Shown here: in pieces, positions 14,351 through 27,099 of the stretch
Layout: every line of letters begins with the position of its first letter
How positions within the stretch are numbered: the stretch's first letter is position 1
Assembly: GCA_029783825.1 (NCBI GenBank)
Contig: JAREIK010009633.1
Span: 22,501-86,500 of the forward strand
Direction: 5' to 3'
DNA: 64,000 nt
Origin: Sapria himalayana
Lineage: Eukaryota > Streptophyta > Magnoliopsida > Malpighiales > Rafflesiaceae
Notes under the pieces: generated by a model
Databases searched by the model: none
Told to the model about the DNA's origin: nothing
The model's input: the letters and a program-made list of their open reading frames with translations, nothing else
Position numbers and translations under genes: made by a program

Positions 14351-14562
14351 ACAATGCTTGTATCATACCCCTCTCATAGGAAGCTTGGTTGGTTAAGACT
14401 CTTAGCAATGACCAAAAGGCCACGAGTTCAAGTCTTACTGGTGGGGGGTACTAGGAATATTCCTTACCTCCTTGGTTCTCTGAGGCCCAAGGGGACGTAA
14501 GGGCCCACATAAGTGGGCCCTGAAGCCCTTGGTTATCAAAAAAAAAACAATGCTTGTATCAT
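14351..14562 (+). mobile_element. tRNA-derived SINE with 16-bp target site duplication
   Basis: A 180-bp body at 14367-14546 is flanked by identical 16-bp copies of ACAATGCTTGTATCAT (14351-14366 and 14547-14562). The 5' part resembles an RNA polymerase III promoter of tRNA type: a box-A-like AAGCTTGGTTGG at 14381-14392 and a box-B-like GAGTTCAAGTC at 14424-14434, about 31 bp apart. The 3' part is GC-rich (GGGCCCACATAAGTGGGCCC is a near-perfect inverted repeat), and the element ends in an A-run after GGTTATC. Orientation is plus. The perfect duplication indicates a relatively recent insertion. The family is not named. The open frame across it at 14303-14500 is not a gene. Confidence 0.93.
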
Positions 14563-15230
14563 TTACCATGAAAAATAAATTGTTGTTGTCAGCTTAGAAC
14601 CAACACCCTTAACTTCATGTATTAGAAAAGTAATATCATCAAATCAAACTTTTGTTACAAAATGAAAGGAAAACAAAATGTAGACATTATCACACTAAAC
14701 TTGGTCAAAAGTAAAGATGCCCATGAAGCAAATGCAAAAAATATTAGGTGCAATGAATAAACTAATAGTTTTGAAGGATATATGAAAATTGAACAAATTC
14801 GGTATCCTAGTATAATAAGTAATCAACATGTAATTATAACATAAGAAGAATAAAATTAATAAAATATTTTCGGGAGAGTCTCCTAGCCAATATCTGATTG
14901 ATACAAATTCAGAAAATTGTTGAGCAGTAGATTCCAATGACTCATTTCCATTTTGTCCTAGTAGTTTAAGTCAATCCTAGGTAGACAGTTCCTCCAATCA
15001 CCTGTCCAAGTGGATAACTAATTTTAATTAATGTTAAGAACAGTTAGCTTAAATATTTCAATAAAATCAATGGAAAAAAAATTATCTTGTGTGAGATTAA
15101 TTATAATTATCAAGTTCGATCATCAAACCAATTCCAGATATCATATATTCCATTCTTTGTCAAAAACTAAAAGCATGGACCAAATATCACAACAAATGAA
15201 AACACAAAATCAGGTCTTCAAATTGAAAGA

Positions 15231-15422
15231 ACACCGATTAGGTTATGTTTCATTATAATTCATGTTTCAAAAAATATAGAAAAAAGATGAATCGAAAAGG
15301 CAAGAACACCAATTAGAATTAGAATGATGAAGCATAACATACAGCCAAAAATATTTCGTAAGCAGATCGCCTTCTTGATGCTATATTACTCCGCCACCGA
15401 TTAGGTTATTATTCATGTTTAA
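15231..15422 (+). repeat. Pair of direct repeats flanking about 140 bp
   Basis: CACCGATTAGGTTAT occurs at about 15232 and again at about 15398, each time followed shortly by ATTCATGTTT. A third, weaker AACACCAATTAGAATTAG lies between them at about 15306. This suggests a local duplication inside element A. No function is apparent. Confidence 0.6.
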
Positions 15423-15603
15423 CTTGTTAAATTTTAAAATATTAATATTTTTTTATTTATTGATTATTTTAAGATTACATATTTTATATTAAATTTAATA
15501 TTATTTTTTATTTTCTTTTTAATATTCTATAATAATTTACTAAATACTTTAATTCTTATAAATTTTAGTTGAGGCAAAAATAAAAGTTGAATTAAAATCA
15601 ACA

Positions 15604-16125
15604 TGGGGTTAGTTTGGTAGTGATTTTCAAAAGTGTTAACAAGACTAAAAATAATTTTAAGTGTGTTTAGGAGAAAAAAATATTATTAGTAATATTAAAA
15701 AATATATAATTGTTTTAATAAGCACTTTGAGATATTTTTTTTATAACGTCAAATGTTCTTGGATAAAATTAAAACATCAATATATTTATCCTTGGATGTC
15801 AATTTGTTTTATTTTAAAATATATGAAAAATATAATTTTTTTAATAATTCAAATATTTCAAATCTTTTGGTAATAAATTTTAAAATAAATTCCTATAATC
15901 ATTAAATTTTTTTAAGTTATATTAATATAAATATTTACTTGTTTATTTGTTAATTTAGATTTTCTGTGAATATTTTTCCATCATCAACCAAATAATGATT
16001 TTAGGTTTTTATTAAAACAAATATTTATGTAAGCTTATGTATCATTTCAAATATTTTAAAAAATGTTTTAATTATAAAATTAATTATTTAATGTATTTAC
16101 CAATACAAACACCCAAATATCCCCA
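15604..16125. mobile_element. Possible MITE of about 520 bp inside element A
   Basis: The left end TGGGGTTAGTTTGGTAG and the reverse complement of the right end, TGGGGATATTTGGGTGT, agree at about 14 of the first 17 positions, which suggests terminal inverted repeats. The interior is AT-rich with no gene. A clear target duplication is not visible (CAAC lies just outside both ends, offset). The end sequence is loosely like those of plant PIF/Harbinger or hAT MITEs. This is a weak call. Confidence 0.35.
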
Positions 16126-16786
16126 CCAACTAATTCAAATAATATTTTGTATATTTTTTTTAAAATCTTATAATCATAAAAATAGTTATTTTAATCCTTA
16201 TTAATATACATTTTTATTCATATTTATATATTTATGAAATTATTTATTTATAATATCCTATTTTTATAAATATATGAAGGAAAGGAATCTTTCAAGGATC
16301 CCTCATCCATAGTCCATGACTAACCATTAATATACAAAATTACATCAAATATTAAAATAAATAATATATAAAAAAATAATTTAGTATAAATTAACTACGA
16401 TAATAAACCAAAGCTATGCATGGAAATATCCCTAGATAAATGCATGTATTTTGTGAAAATTATAATTTAAGGACTAATCAGTTGCTATTAATATATAATT
16501 GTAAAAATATGTTTCTTGATAATGATTTATTGAGGGATTTTTTGTTAAGCTAATTAACTAGGGAAAATCCATATATAAAGTCTTTGCTAAACTTGCCGCG
16601 AATGTTTGTACCAAAATCAATGAAAATATTATCTAGAGATATTCTTAAATCAAAAATTTCAACCACTAATCCATCACAAATTTATCATTCAATAAAAAAT
16701 CAAACACCTCTTGCTGTTCCATATTTAATTACTCGCAAATTAGCTAGGGATTATATCACTAGCAAAATTTCAAACTAACTAAACAG
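16126..16786. other. Right subterminal region of element A
   Basis: This AT-rich region holds CCCTAGATAAA, GCAAATTAGCTAGGGA (near 16735) and CACTAGCAAAATTT (near 16757) close to the terminus. The motifs match the TAGCTAATT class seen at the other end of A and in element C, and are candidate TNPA-binding sites. The 64-codon frame at 16584 is probably chance. Confidence 0.55.
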
Positions 16787-16802
16787 ATAATTTCTTGTAG
16801 TG
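16787..16802 (-). repeat. Terminal inverted repeat, right end of element A
   Basis: ATAATTTCTTGTAGTG is the reverse complement of a canonical plant CACTA terminus. It is the last sequence before GATA repeat resumes. The next three bases are TAG. No matching TAG precedes the left edge near 2142, so no target duplication is confirmed. Confidence 0.85.
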
Positions 16803-18225
16803 TAGACAGATATATTAATATGCAGATGGATATATATAAAAAGATATATATAGACAGACAAATATATGTGTATATGTATATATACATATATAGAAAGATA
16901 GATAGATAGATAGACAAATATATAGATATATAAATAAATAATATAGATAGACGAAAAGATAGAAATAAAGAAAGACATGTAGATATATAGAAAGATAGAT
17001 AGATAGATAGAAATGAGATAGGGCAATAGATAGACAGATTAATAGATAGACAGATAGATAAATAGATAGAGAGATAGACAAATAGATAGATAGATAAATT
17101 AATAGACAAATAGATAGACATATAGATAGATAGACAAACAGATAGTTAGATAGATAAATAGTTAAATAGATAAAGAGATAGATTGATAGAGAGATAGACA
17201 AACATATAGACATACAGATAGTTAGACAGATAGATAAACAATTATAAAGATAGATAGAAAGAGAGATAGATAGACAGATAGTTATAAAGATAAACAGATT
17301 GAAAGATAAGATAAACAGACAAATAAACATGCAGATAGAAAGACAAAAAGAAAATTAGATAGATAGGTAGATAAATAAATAGATAGACAAATATATAGAT
17401 AGTTAGATTAATAGATATATAGATGGATAAAAAGATAGATAGATAAATAGAAGGATAGATAGATAGACATATAGAAGGATTGAAAGACAAATATATAGAC
17501 AAATAAATTAATAGATAGATGGATAGATAAACAAATTGATAAATATTTAGATAGACAATTCAATAAAAATAAATATTGATAGATAGATAGACAGACAGAT
17601 AGACATAGATACATAGATTGATATATGCACAGATATGTAGATAGATTGATATACAAATAAAAAGATAGACAAATAGATAGATAGATAAATTGATTGATTG
17701 ATTAAGTGATAGATAGATAGATATATAGATAGACATATCGATAAATAGATAAATACATAGATAGATAGACAAATCAATAAATAGATAGACAGAAAGATAG
17801 ACAGAAAGATAGATAGTGAAAAAAATATATAGTTAGACAGATAGATACACATATTGATAGACACATCGATAGACAAAAAATTAGATTGATAGATAAATAG
17901 ATAGATAGACATATAGATTGAGAGATAGATAGATAGATATAAAGATAGATATACAAAGTGATAGATAGATAGAAAATAGATAGATAGACAAATAGGTAGA
18001 CAAATATATATGCATATTTATAGATAAATAGATAGATATATAGATAAATATATAGATAGATACACTTTTACATAGATAGATAGATAGGTAGATAGATAAA
18101 TAAAAAGGTAGATAGATTAATAGAATGACTGATAGATAAGTAGATAGATAGATAGATATATTGTCACATAGATAGATATATAGACAGACATGCAAATAAA
18201 TAGATATATATATATATATATATAT

Positions 18226-18270
<45 letters not shown>

Positions 18271-18991
18271 AACAATTAGATAGATATAGATTGATAGACA
18301 AAAATATAGACATTTAGATAGACAAATAGATAGAAAGATACTTAGATAGATAGTTGGATAAATAGGTTAGATAGATAGATAAATAGATAGATAAATAGAT
18401 AGATAGATAGGCAGATAGATAGATGGATAGATAGATAGTAAGATAGTTTGACAACATATAGATAAATAGATAGGTAGATAGACAGATAGATAAATTGTTA
18501 GACAAATGTATATAAAGATTGATTGATTGATTGACAAAAAGATTGATATATAGATAGATAGACAGATAAATAGTCATATAGATCAACAAATAGATATATA
18601 GACAGATAGATTAATTTATTGATTGATAGATAGGAGACAGATCAATAAATAGATAAATAGACAGATACATAAATAGATAGATAGATTGATAGATAAAAAG
18701 ATAGACAGTTAGATTGATAGATACACATATTGATAGACTGATCAATAAATAAATAATTATATCATATAAATAAACAGATAGATAGGCAGATAAATAAACA
18801 AATAACTAGTTAGATAGATATAAAGTTCGATAGTCACAAAGATAGAGAGATATAAAAAAGATAGATAAACAAATAGATAGATAGATAGATATATAGACAT
18901 ATAGATAGACAAATAGATAGGTAGATTGATAGATACACTCATAGATAGATAGATAAAGATAAAGGGAGATACATTAATAGTCATAAAGATA

Positions 18992-19660
18992 GACAAATAG
19001 ATATATAAATATATAGTAAGATATATAGTCAAATAGATAGAAAGATAGTTTGACAGATTGACACACATATAGATAGATAGATATAATGATATGTTGACAG
19101 ATAGATAGATAGATATATAGATAGATAGATAAATAGATAAACAAATAGATAAATCTATAGATAGATAGACGAAAATATAGACATTTAGATAGATAGATAG
19201 AAAGAAAGAAAGAAATATAGATAGATAAAGAAATAGATAGACAAATAGATAGATTGCTAGATTGATGGATAGTTAGATAGATAGATAGATAGATAATAGT
19301 TAGATAAACATTTAGCAAGATGGACAAATAGATATATAAATATATAGAAAGATTTGTAGTCAAATAGATAAAAAGATAGATAGACAGAACGACACACACA
19401 TATATATATAGATAGATAGAATGATATATAGATAGATAGAGAAATAGATATATAGATAGATAAATAGATAGGTAAATAGAGAGATATAGATAGATAGACA
19501 GAAAGATAAACAAATAGATAGACAGTAATATATATAGATAGATAGATTGATTGATTAATTAATTGATTGATTGATCGAAAGATAGATAGATAGATTGATA
19601 TAAAAATATAGTAGTTAGAGAGATAAATAAATAAATAGATAGAGTGATATATTGACATTT
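18992..19660 (+). repeat. About 331-bp tandem duplication within the GATA array
   Basis: GACAAATAGATATATAAATA occurs at 18992 and, with a GGACAAATAG start, at 19323. Both copies are followed by TAGTCAAATAGATA, a CACACA motif and then GATAGATAGA(A)T(A)ATGATAT. The match extends through imperfect repeat for a few hundred bases. It shows that the array evolves by segmental duplication as well as by slippage. Confidence 0.7.
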
Positions 19661-20634
19661 AGATAGACAGATAGATAGATAAGTTGATATATAAATAGAT
19701 AAATATATAGATAGACAAAAATAAAGTCAGATAGACATAGAGATACAATTACAGACAGATAGATATGTAGAGAGATAGATAGATAAATAGACAGATCAAT
19801 ATATAGATTGATAGATAAAGTGATAGACAGATAAATAGATAGTCATATTGAGAGACACATTGAAAGATAGATATACAGAAAAATAAACTAATAAATAGAC
19901 AAATAGATAGAAAGATAGATAGACAGTAAGATCAACAGATAGTAAATAGATAGATTGATCGTTAAATAGATAACCCGATAATTAGACATATGAATAGATA
20001 GATAGATAGATACATTTATAGATAGATAGATTAACAAATAGAAAGACAAATTATTAGACTAATATATAGATAGATAGATAAAAAATATATAAACAAATAG
20101 ATAGATAGAAAGATACATAGACAAATAGGTATATAGATATATAGATAGAAATATAGATATACAGATATGTATATACACATAGTTAGGTAGATAGATAATA
20201 AATAAATAGATAAATAGATTTTTAGAAAAATATTAAGTTAGTATGATAGAAAGATATTTACTTGGATAGATAGCAAGATAGAAAAAAAGATAAATAGACA
20301 GATAGATTGACAAATAGATGGACAAATATATGAACAGCTTTAAAATCAAATGGATAGTTAGATAATTAGAAAGACAGATATAAAGATATATATATAGATA
20401 TTTAGATTGGTAGATAAATAAATAGATAGACATATTAATAGATAGACAAATAGATAAAAAGATAGATAGATATATTGATAGATAGATATATAGATAGACA
20501 GATAGATACACATATAGATAGATAAATATATTGATAAATAGATAGAAATAACTATAGATAGATAGAAAGATAGACAATAGATAGATAGACAGACATATAA
20601 ATAGATAAATAGATAGACAAATATATAGTCAAAT

Positions 20635-20671
<37 letters not shown>

Positions 20672-21938
20672 TAGGAGAGATAGTTAGAAAGATAGATAGA
20701 TAGAATGACAGATATATTGATTGTTTGATAGATAAATAAATAAATAGATAGCTAGATATTAGATCGATAGATAGATATACTAATAATAGATAGATAAATA
20801 GATCGATAAATAGAAAGATAGATAGACTGATAGTAAAAAAATATATATAGACAAATAGATAGTTAGATATATTATCAGATTTATAAATTGATAGATAGTT
20901 AAATAAATAGATAGATAGATAGATAGACAAATAGATAGTCATATATATAGACTATATATAGACATATAGATAGACAGACAGCTAGAAAGATAAATAGATA
21001 AATAGAAAGCTAGATATATAGATATTGGATAGATAGAGAGATAGATAGATAGATGGATAAATAGACGAATATATAAAGATATAAATAGACAGATAGATAG
21101 ACAGTTAAATAGATAGACAAATAGATATATACGTAGTTAGAATGGTAGATCGATTGATAGACATTTTGATAATTAGATAGAATGATTGATATATAGATTG
21201 ATAGATAGATTATTAGTAAAATTGAAAGATAGATTGATAGACATATAGATAGATTAATTGATAGATAGATAGATAGACATAAAGATACATAGATAGTTAA
21301 ATAGATATAGACAAATAGTTAGATAAAAAGATTGCCAAATATATAGATAGTTAGATAGACAGCTAGATAGACCAATAGATAGAAAGATAGATAAACAAAT
21401 ATATAGAATGAAAGATAAAAAAATAATTAGATAGTTAGATGGACAGATACATAGATAAATAGATATATTGATAGATATGTAGATATAAAGATATATGCAA
21501 AGAAAGATAGACAAATATATTGACAAATAGACAGATAAATTGATTTATTGATTAAAAGATAGATAGACAAATAGATAGACACGTAGATGATAGATAAATA
21601 TAGAGATAGAAAGATAGCTAGATAGATAAATAGATATACAAATAGATAGATAGATAAATAGAAAGAAACATAGATAGATAGATGGATGGATAAAAGGTAG
21701 ATAGATAAATAGATAGACTAAAATATAGAAAGTGATATAGATAGACAAATAGATAGACAGAGATTTAGAAAATAGATAGACATATAGATAGACAGACAGA
21801 CAGATAGATAGATGGATAGATCAGATAGTCATATTGATTAACATATTAATAGATAGATAGATAAATAGATAGATTGATAGATAGATAGATTGATTGATTG
21901 ATAGAAAGATAAAGATAAATATAGATAGATAGATAATT

Positions 21939-21975
<37 letters not shown>

Positions 21976-22479
21976 CAAATATATAGTTACATAGATAACT
22001 AAATAGATAGATAGATACATAATTATATAGATATACAAATAGATAGATAGATAGATATACATATATATAATCAAATAGATCGACATATATATAGAAAGAT
22101 GAATTCATAAATAGATAGAAATATACAAGTCAAATAAATAGATAGATAAAAAAATATATAGAGTAAAATAGATAAACAAATTGTTAGACAGATATATTGA
22201 CAGACAGATAGATAGATAGATAGATAGGTAGATAAATAGATAGATAGATAGACAGAAAGAAAGATATATACATATACAGAGAGATAGACAAATAAATGGA
22301 CAAATAGATAAACAGGTATATAGATAGATATATAAAAAAATAGAGAGATAAATAAATAGATAGATAGTTTGATATATAAATAGTTAGATAGATATATAGA
22401 CATATAGATAGATAGATAAATAGATAGATGGATGGATAGATAGAAAGTTAGATAGACAAAAAAATATACAAAAAGATAA

Positions 22480-23326
22480 GCTGATAGATAGATTAGTAGT
22501 TAGACAAATAGATATATAGATATATAGATATGACAAATAAATAGATAGATTGATAGATAGATAAATAAATTGATAAATATATAGAAAGATAGATTGATAA
22601 ATAAATAGATAGAAAGATAGATAGATACTTAGTTAGATAGGTAGATAGAAAGATAGACAGATAGACAAACAGATATATATACACACAAACATAAAGATTG
22701 ATGGAAAGATAGATAAATAGTTAGATATATACATAGACAAAAAGATAAAAAGTTAGAAAAATAGTAAGACTGAAAGATAGCCAGAAAGATAGAAAGTTAG
22801 AAAAATAGATAAACATAAAGATAGACAAATAGATTGACAGATAGTCATATAGATACATAGATAGATAGATAGATATGTTGACAAATAGATAGATAGATAG
22901 ATTGATAGACAGATAGATTGACATATAGATAGACACATAGATTGACAGATAGTTAGAAATATAAATATATAGATATATAGATAAATCAAAATTTAAAAAG
23001 ATAGATAGATAGATAGGCATATAGATAGAGTGATAGTTAGATAGATAGATATATAGATAGTTAGATATATAGATAGATATACAAATAGATAGATAGATAG
23101 ACAAATAGATAGATATACAAATAGATATATATATAGATAGACAGATAGATAGATAGACAAATAGATAGATAGATATATAGATAGTTAAGTATATACACAA
23201 AGAGATAGACAGATAAATAAATAGATTGATAGATACATACATATACAAAAAGATTGACAAATAGATAAATAGATATATAGATAGATATATAGACAAATAA
23301 ATAGATAGTTAGTTAGATATATAGAT

Positions 23327-23371
<45 letters not shown>

Positions 23372-23629
23372 CACATATAGATAGATAGATAAATAAAAAG
23401 ATGGATGGATGGATGAATCGAAATATAGATAGACAAAAAAATACACAAAAACATAGACTGATAGATAGATAAGTAGATAAACAAATATATAGATAGATAT
23501 ATTGATATGACAAATAAATAGATATATAGATAGACAGATAAATAGACAAATAAATATATAGAAAGATAGATCGATAAATAAATAGATAGAAAGATAGATA
23601 AATACTTAGTTAGATAGGTAGATAGATAG

Positions 23630-23660
<31 letters not shown>

Positions 23661-24060
23661 AACATATAGATTGATGGAAAAATAGACAAATAGTTAGATA
23701 TATAGATAGACAGAAAGATAGCCGGAAAGATAGAAAGTTAGAAAAATAAAGAGACGTAAAAATAGACAAAAATATTGACATATAGTTATATAGATACATG
23801 GATAGATAGATTGATAGATTGATTGATTGACAAATAGATAGATAGCTAGACTGATAGATTGACATATAGATAGACACATAGATTGATAGATAGTTAGACA
23901 TATAAATATATAGATAGATAGATAGTTCAAAAGTTAGATAGATAGACAGATAGATAGACATATAGATAGAGAGATAGATAAATAGATAGTTAGATAGATA
24001 GCTAGATATACAAAAAGATAGACTTATAGATAGACAAATAGATAGATAGATAAATAGATA
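22480..24060 (+). repeat. About 977-bp segmental tandem duplication within the GATA array
   Basis: The rare string CTTAGTTAGATAGGTAGATA occurs at 22628 and 23605. Around it, the same order of rare variants is found in both copies: TATGACAAATAAATAG upstream; downstream ACACACAAACATA, ATTGATGGAAA, GATAGCC(A/G)GAAAGATAG and AAAGTTAGAAAAATA. Copy 2 has gained (AT)n and (CA)n expansions. The divergence is a few percent to perhaps 15% by eye. Confidence 0.85.
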
Positions 24061-25362
24061 GATCGATAGACATATAGATAGATTATTAGATATATATATA
24101 TATATATATATAGATTGATATACACATTATTAGACCCATTTATAGATAGTTACATAGAATGATTGATTGATAGTCAAATTATTAGATAGATTAATAGACT
24201 AATTGATTGATTGATTGATAGTTGATAAATAGATAAAAATATAGATAAATAGATAGAAATATAGATAAATAGATAGATAGATAGACACTTAGATAGATAG
24301 ATGTACATAAAAATAGACATATAAGTAGACAGATAGATTGATCGATAAATAATCTGATTATTATATAGATATATAAAAAATTATTATTTAGATAGATAGA
24401 CATATAGATAGATAGATAGATCGATAGGTAGATATTGAGAGAGATATACAGATAGATATACATATAGATACTTACATTGATATATAGATACATTAAAAGA
24501 TACAAAGATAGATAGATTGATATATAGATAGACATAAAGATAGACAGACAGACAGATAGACCGACAAGGTGATAGACAGATTGATAGACAAATCTATCAA
24601 CATATTTATAAAAAGATTGATATATAAATTGAAAGATAGATTTATAAATAAATTGATAGACTGATTAATAGATAGATTTAAAAATAGATTGATTGATTGA
24701 TTGATAGACAAATAGAAATATCAATTGACTGATAGATAGATAAATAGAGATAAAAAACATATAGATAAATAAATAAATAATAAATAAATAAATAAATAAA
24801 TATATATATATATATATATACATACATACATATATATATATATAGATAGATCGATAGATAGACAAATAAAATGACAAATAGATAAATAGATTATTTGATA
24901 GATATATAGACAAATAGTTAGATAGATAGATCAATCGATAGATTGATTGATAGAAATATAGATAGAAAGCTAGATAGTTAGGTAGATATATAGATAGATA
25001 GACAGATATATAGATAGATATATAATATGCAAACAGATAGTTAGATTGATACATAGATTAATAAGATAGATAGAAAGATACACATACAGTTAGAAAGATA
25101 GATAGACAAATAGATAAACAGATATATTGGCATATAGATAGATAGATAGTTAGACATATAGATAGACAAATAAATAAATAAATAGATAGACAGATTGATT
25201 GATAGACAAATAAATAGAGAAATAAAAATAAAAGAGATAGATATATAGATAGAAAGATAGAGATATAGATAAATTGATAGATAGACAATTAGATTGATTT
25301 ATTGATAGAAAAATAGATAGACAGACAGATAGATAGATAGATAGACAAATTATTAGATAGAT

Positions 25363-26215
25363 CACTACTAAAAATTACAATACTACTGACAAAATATTGA
25401 CCAAAAATTTTGGTTGGTAATTGCTTTCCAAAACATGACCAGTTAGCGACCAAAAAATGGTATCGAAACAAAAAAAATTCCTACATAATTTCTGACCAAA
25501 GACCGATCATATTACCGGCTAAATCTTTTTGGATAAAGAATCGATTCTTAGATTGGTTATTGAATATATTGCCGACCTTTTAATGACCTATCATTATAAT
25601 TGGTTGGTATAGTATTTTTTCAAATTATTTATAGCTTCGTACTTACAGACTATTTATCGACCAAATATATAAGTCGATAATTATTGACCAATTCACGAGC
25701 AATTTAGAAATCCAAAGAGGTGCATCGGAGAAAAATACTTCCGACTAAATTTCTGACCAACTACCGACCATGTATTACGGACCAAATATATTTGGTTTAG
25801 AATATGGTATGTAAATCATGAGGAAATTAGCTAAAAACATTCCCATAAGATTACCAACCAATTAACGACCAAAAATATATAACCATTAAAAATGGTCGGT
25901 ACAGTGGTTATTCAATATATTTATAAGGTCGTAATTACCGACTGAATATATAGGTCGGTAATTACCGACCATTTCATGACCGAACACTGACCATACCTAC
26001 CGACCAAATGTTTTTAGTCGGAAATTGGTCACTAAATTAGGATAGAAATAGTGAATCGAAATTATCGACAAATTACCGACCATTTAACGACTAAAAATAT
26101 GTTATCATTAAAATTGGTCGGTAAAGTGGACTTCCAAATACTTATAGATTTTTTCTCACCTACCATTAACCGACCATAATTTTGGTCGGTAATTCATTGT
26201 TTTTAATGTTTGATT
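25363..26215. repeat. Left subterminal arm of element B, ACCGACCA motif cluster
   Basis: More than a dozen copies of TGGTCGGTAAT or its complement ATTACCGACCA, many degenerate, lie in both orientations. They are embedded in about three longer tandem units: the junction motif TGG(T/C)(T/C)GGTA(T/C/A)AGT recurs at 25601, 25893 and 26115. Such arms are the expected binding zone for the TNPA-like protein. CG and CNG sites within the motif are possible methylation targets. Confidence 0.85.
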
Positions 26216-27099
26216 TGAAAATCATTTGCCTAGTCATTAAAACCTAAAATCATCAAAAGTCTGCCATTTTTTTTAATCAGAGCCGATGTAAGCACGAAAT
26301 AAAAAAAATTGATATTTCTTCTAAATTCATGTAAGTTTTTCTTTATTATTCTCCTTCAAATTAATTATACACATTTCTATTTCTCTAAATTATATATAGA
26401 CAATTGAAATTTCGTTTTTTAGGTATATTCGGTTATTAGGTTTTAATTTCTCCTCCTAATTTCTTAATTTTTGCTTCAATTTCATTTAATCTAACATGAT
26501 TTTGACTCGACACAATTAATTAAACTATAATTTTTCATTTTTTAAAATTTGTTCATCTACTATTTAGATTTTTAGCATTTTAGTGATTTTGATTTCATTT
26601 ATATGTTTTTTTGCATCTGAATAATCTTAATGTTAATGGTTTATATTTATATAATCATATGACATTATGTATAAATCTATACTTTAATATATATAATGAT
26701 TTATGTTAAATCAGTGTTTTATTTAATGTTAATCTTAAATGTCTATAACAATATATATAAACTTTTATACATTTCTATAATCATATTATATTTTGTATAA
26801 ATGTCCATACTTTTATATATATAAACGTATTACATTATAAATACACATTGATATGTTTATATAAACATATAAAGTTATATATAAATATTTATACATATGT
26901 ATTAATGTTTATAAATATCTATACAAAATTTACATTAAACTATCAATTTATATATTTTTTTATATAAAAATTATGTAATATTAAATATTTATAATGTTTA
27001 TATAAATGTGATATATACTATATATTATGTATAAAAGTGTTACATATAAATATAATAATATTTAATAACATTAATAATAATAATTTATTCACAAATATT
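26216..27099. other. 5' noncoding part of element B
   Basis: This is AT-rich sequence with no gene. A sequence AATTCATG|GTAAGT-like donor near 26329 (TTCATGTAAGTTTTT) together with the acceptor TTTTTAACTAG at 28610 would define a leader intron of about 2.3 kb; that is inference. The 20-bp palindrome ATATGTTTATATAAACATAT lies at 26851-26870. Confidence 0.45.

Larger units (their letters stand above)
2142..16802 (-). mobile_element. CACTA element A, about 14.7 kb, left end degenerate
   Basis: The right end at 16791-16802 reads TTTCTTGTAGTG, the reverse complement of the plant CACTA end CACTACAAGAAA, and it abuts GATA repeat directly. The left edge also abuts GATA repeat, near 2142, but reads CGACATAAAAG instead of CACTAC, so that end is mutated or truncated. 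Subterminal TAGCTAATT and GCTAATATAG motifs occur near both ends and resemble those of element C. Inside are TNPD and TNPA-like remnants on the minus strand, so the promoter-proximal end is the right one. The element carries a later SINE insertion. The left boundary is accurate only to some tens of bases. Confidence 0.85.
16803..25362 (+). repeat. Degenerate GATA/GACA array, segment 2
   Basis: This is 8.6 kb of GATA-phase tetranucleotides, with the same strand orientation as the other segments. It includes a (GAAA)n run at 18227-18250, (AT)n tracts at about 18203, 20638, 21942, 23331, 24092 and 24800, and AAAT runs at about 24767-24802. Two larger internal duplications are listed separately. 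All open frames here are minus-strand Y-L-S-I peptides from the repeat. Confidence 0.97.

Noticed and set aside
14367..14440. A tRNA gene
   Set aside because: Only box A- and box B-like motifs match. The cloverleaf stems do not form, and the sequence is bounded by a SINE target duplication and an A-run.
14303..14500. Plus-strand 65-codon frame with a non-repetitive peptide
   Set aside because: It lies across the SINE and its target duplication; its less biased composition comes from the SINE body.
16759..25471. Many long minus-strand open frames (up to 258 codons at 23185-23961) with Y-L-S-I periodic peptides
   Set aside because: They are translations of TATC repeat, which contains no stop codon in any phase, while GATA on the other strand gives TAG. 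The peptides change freely with repeat variants and have no conserved domain. The same applies to such frames in the other array segments.
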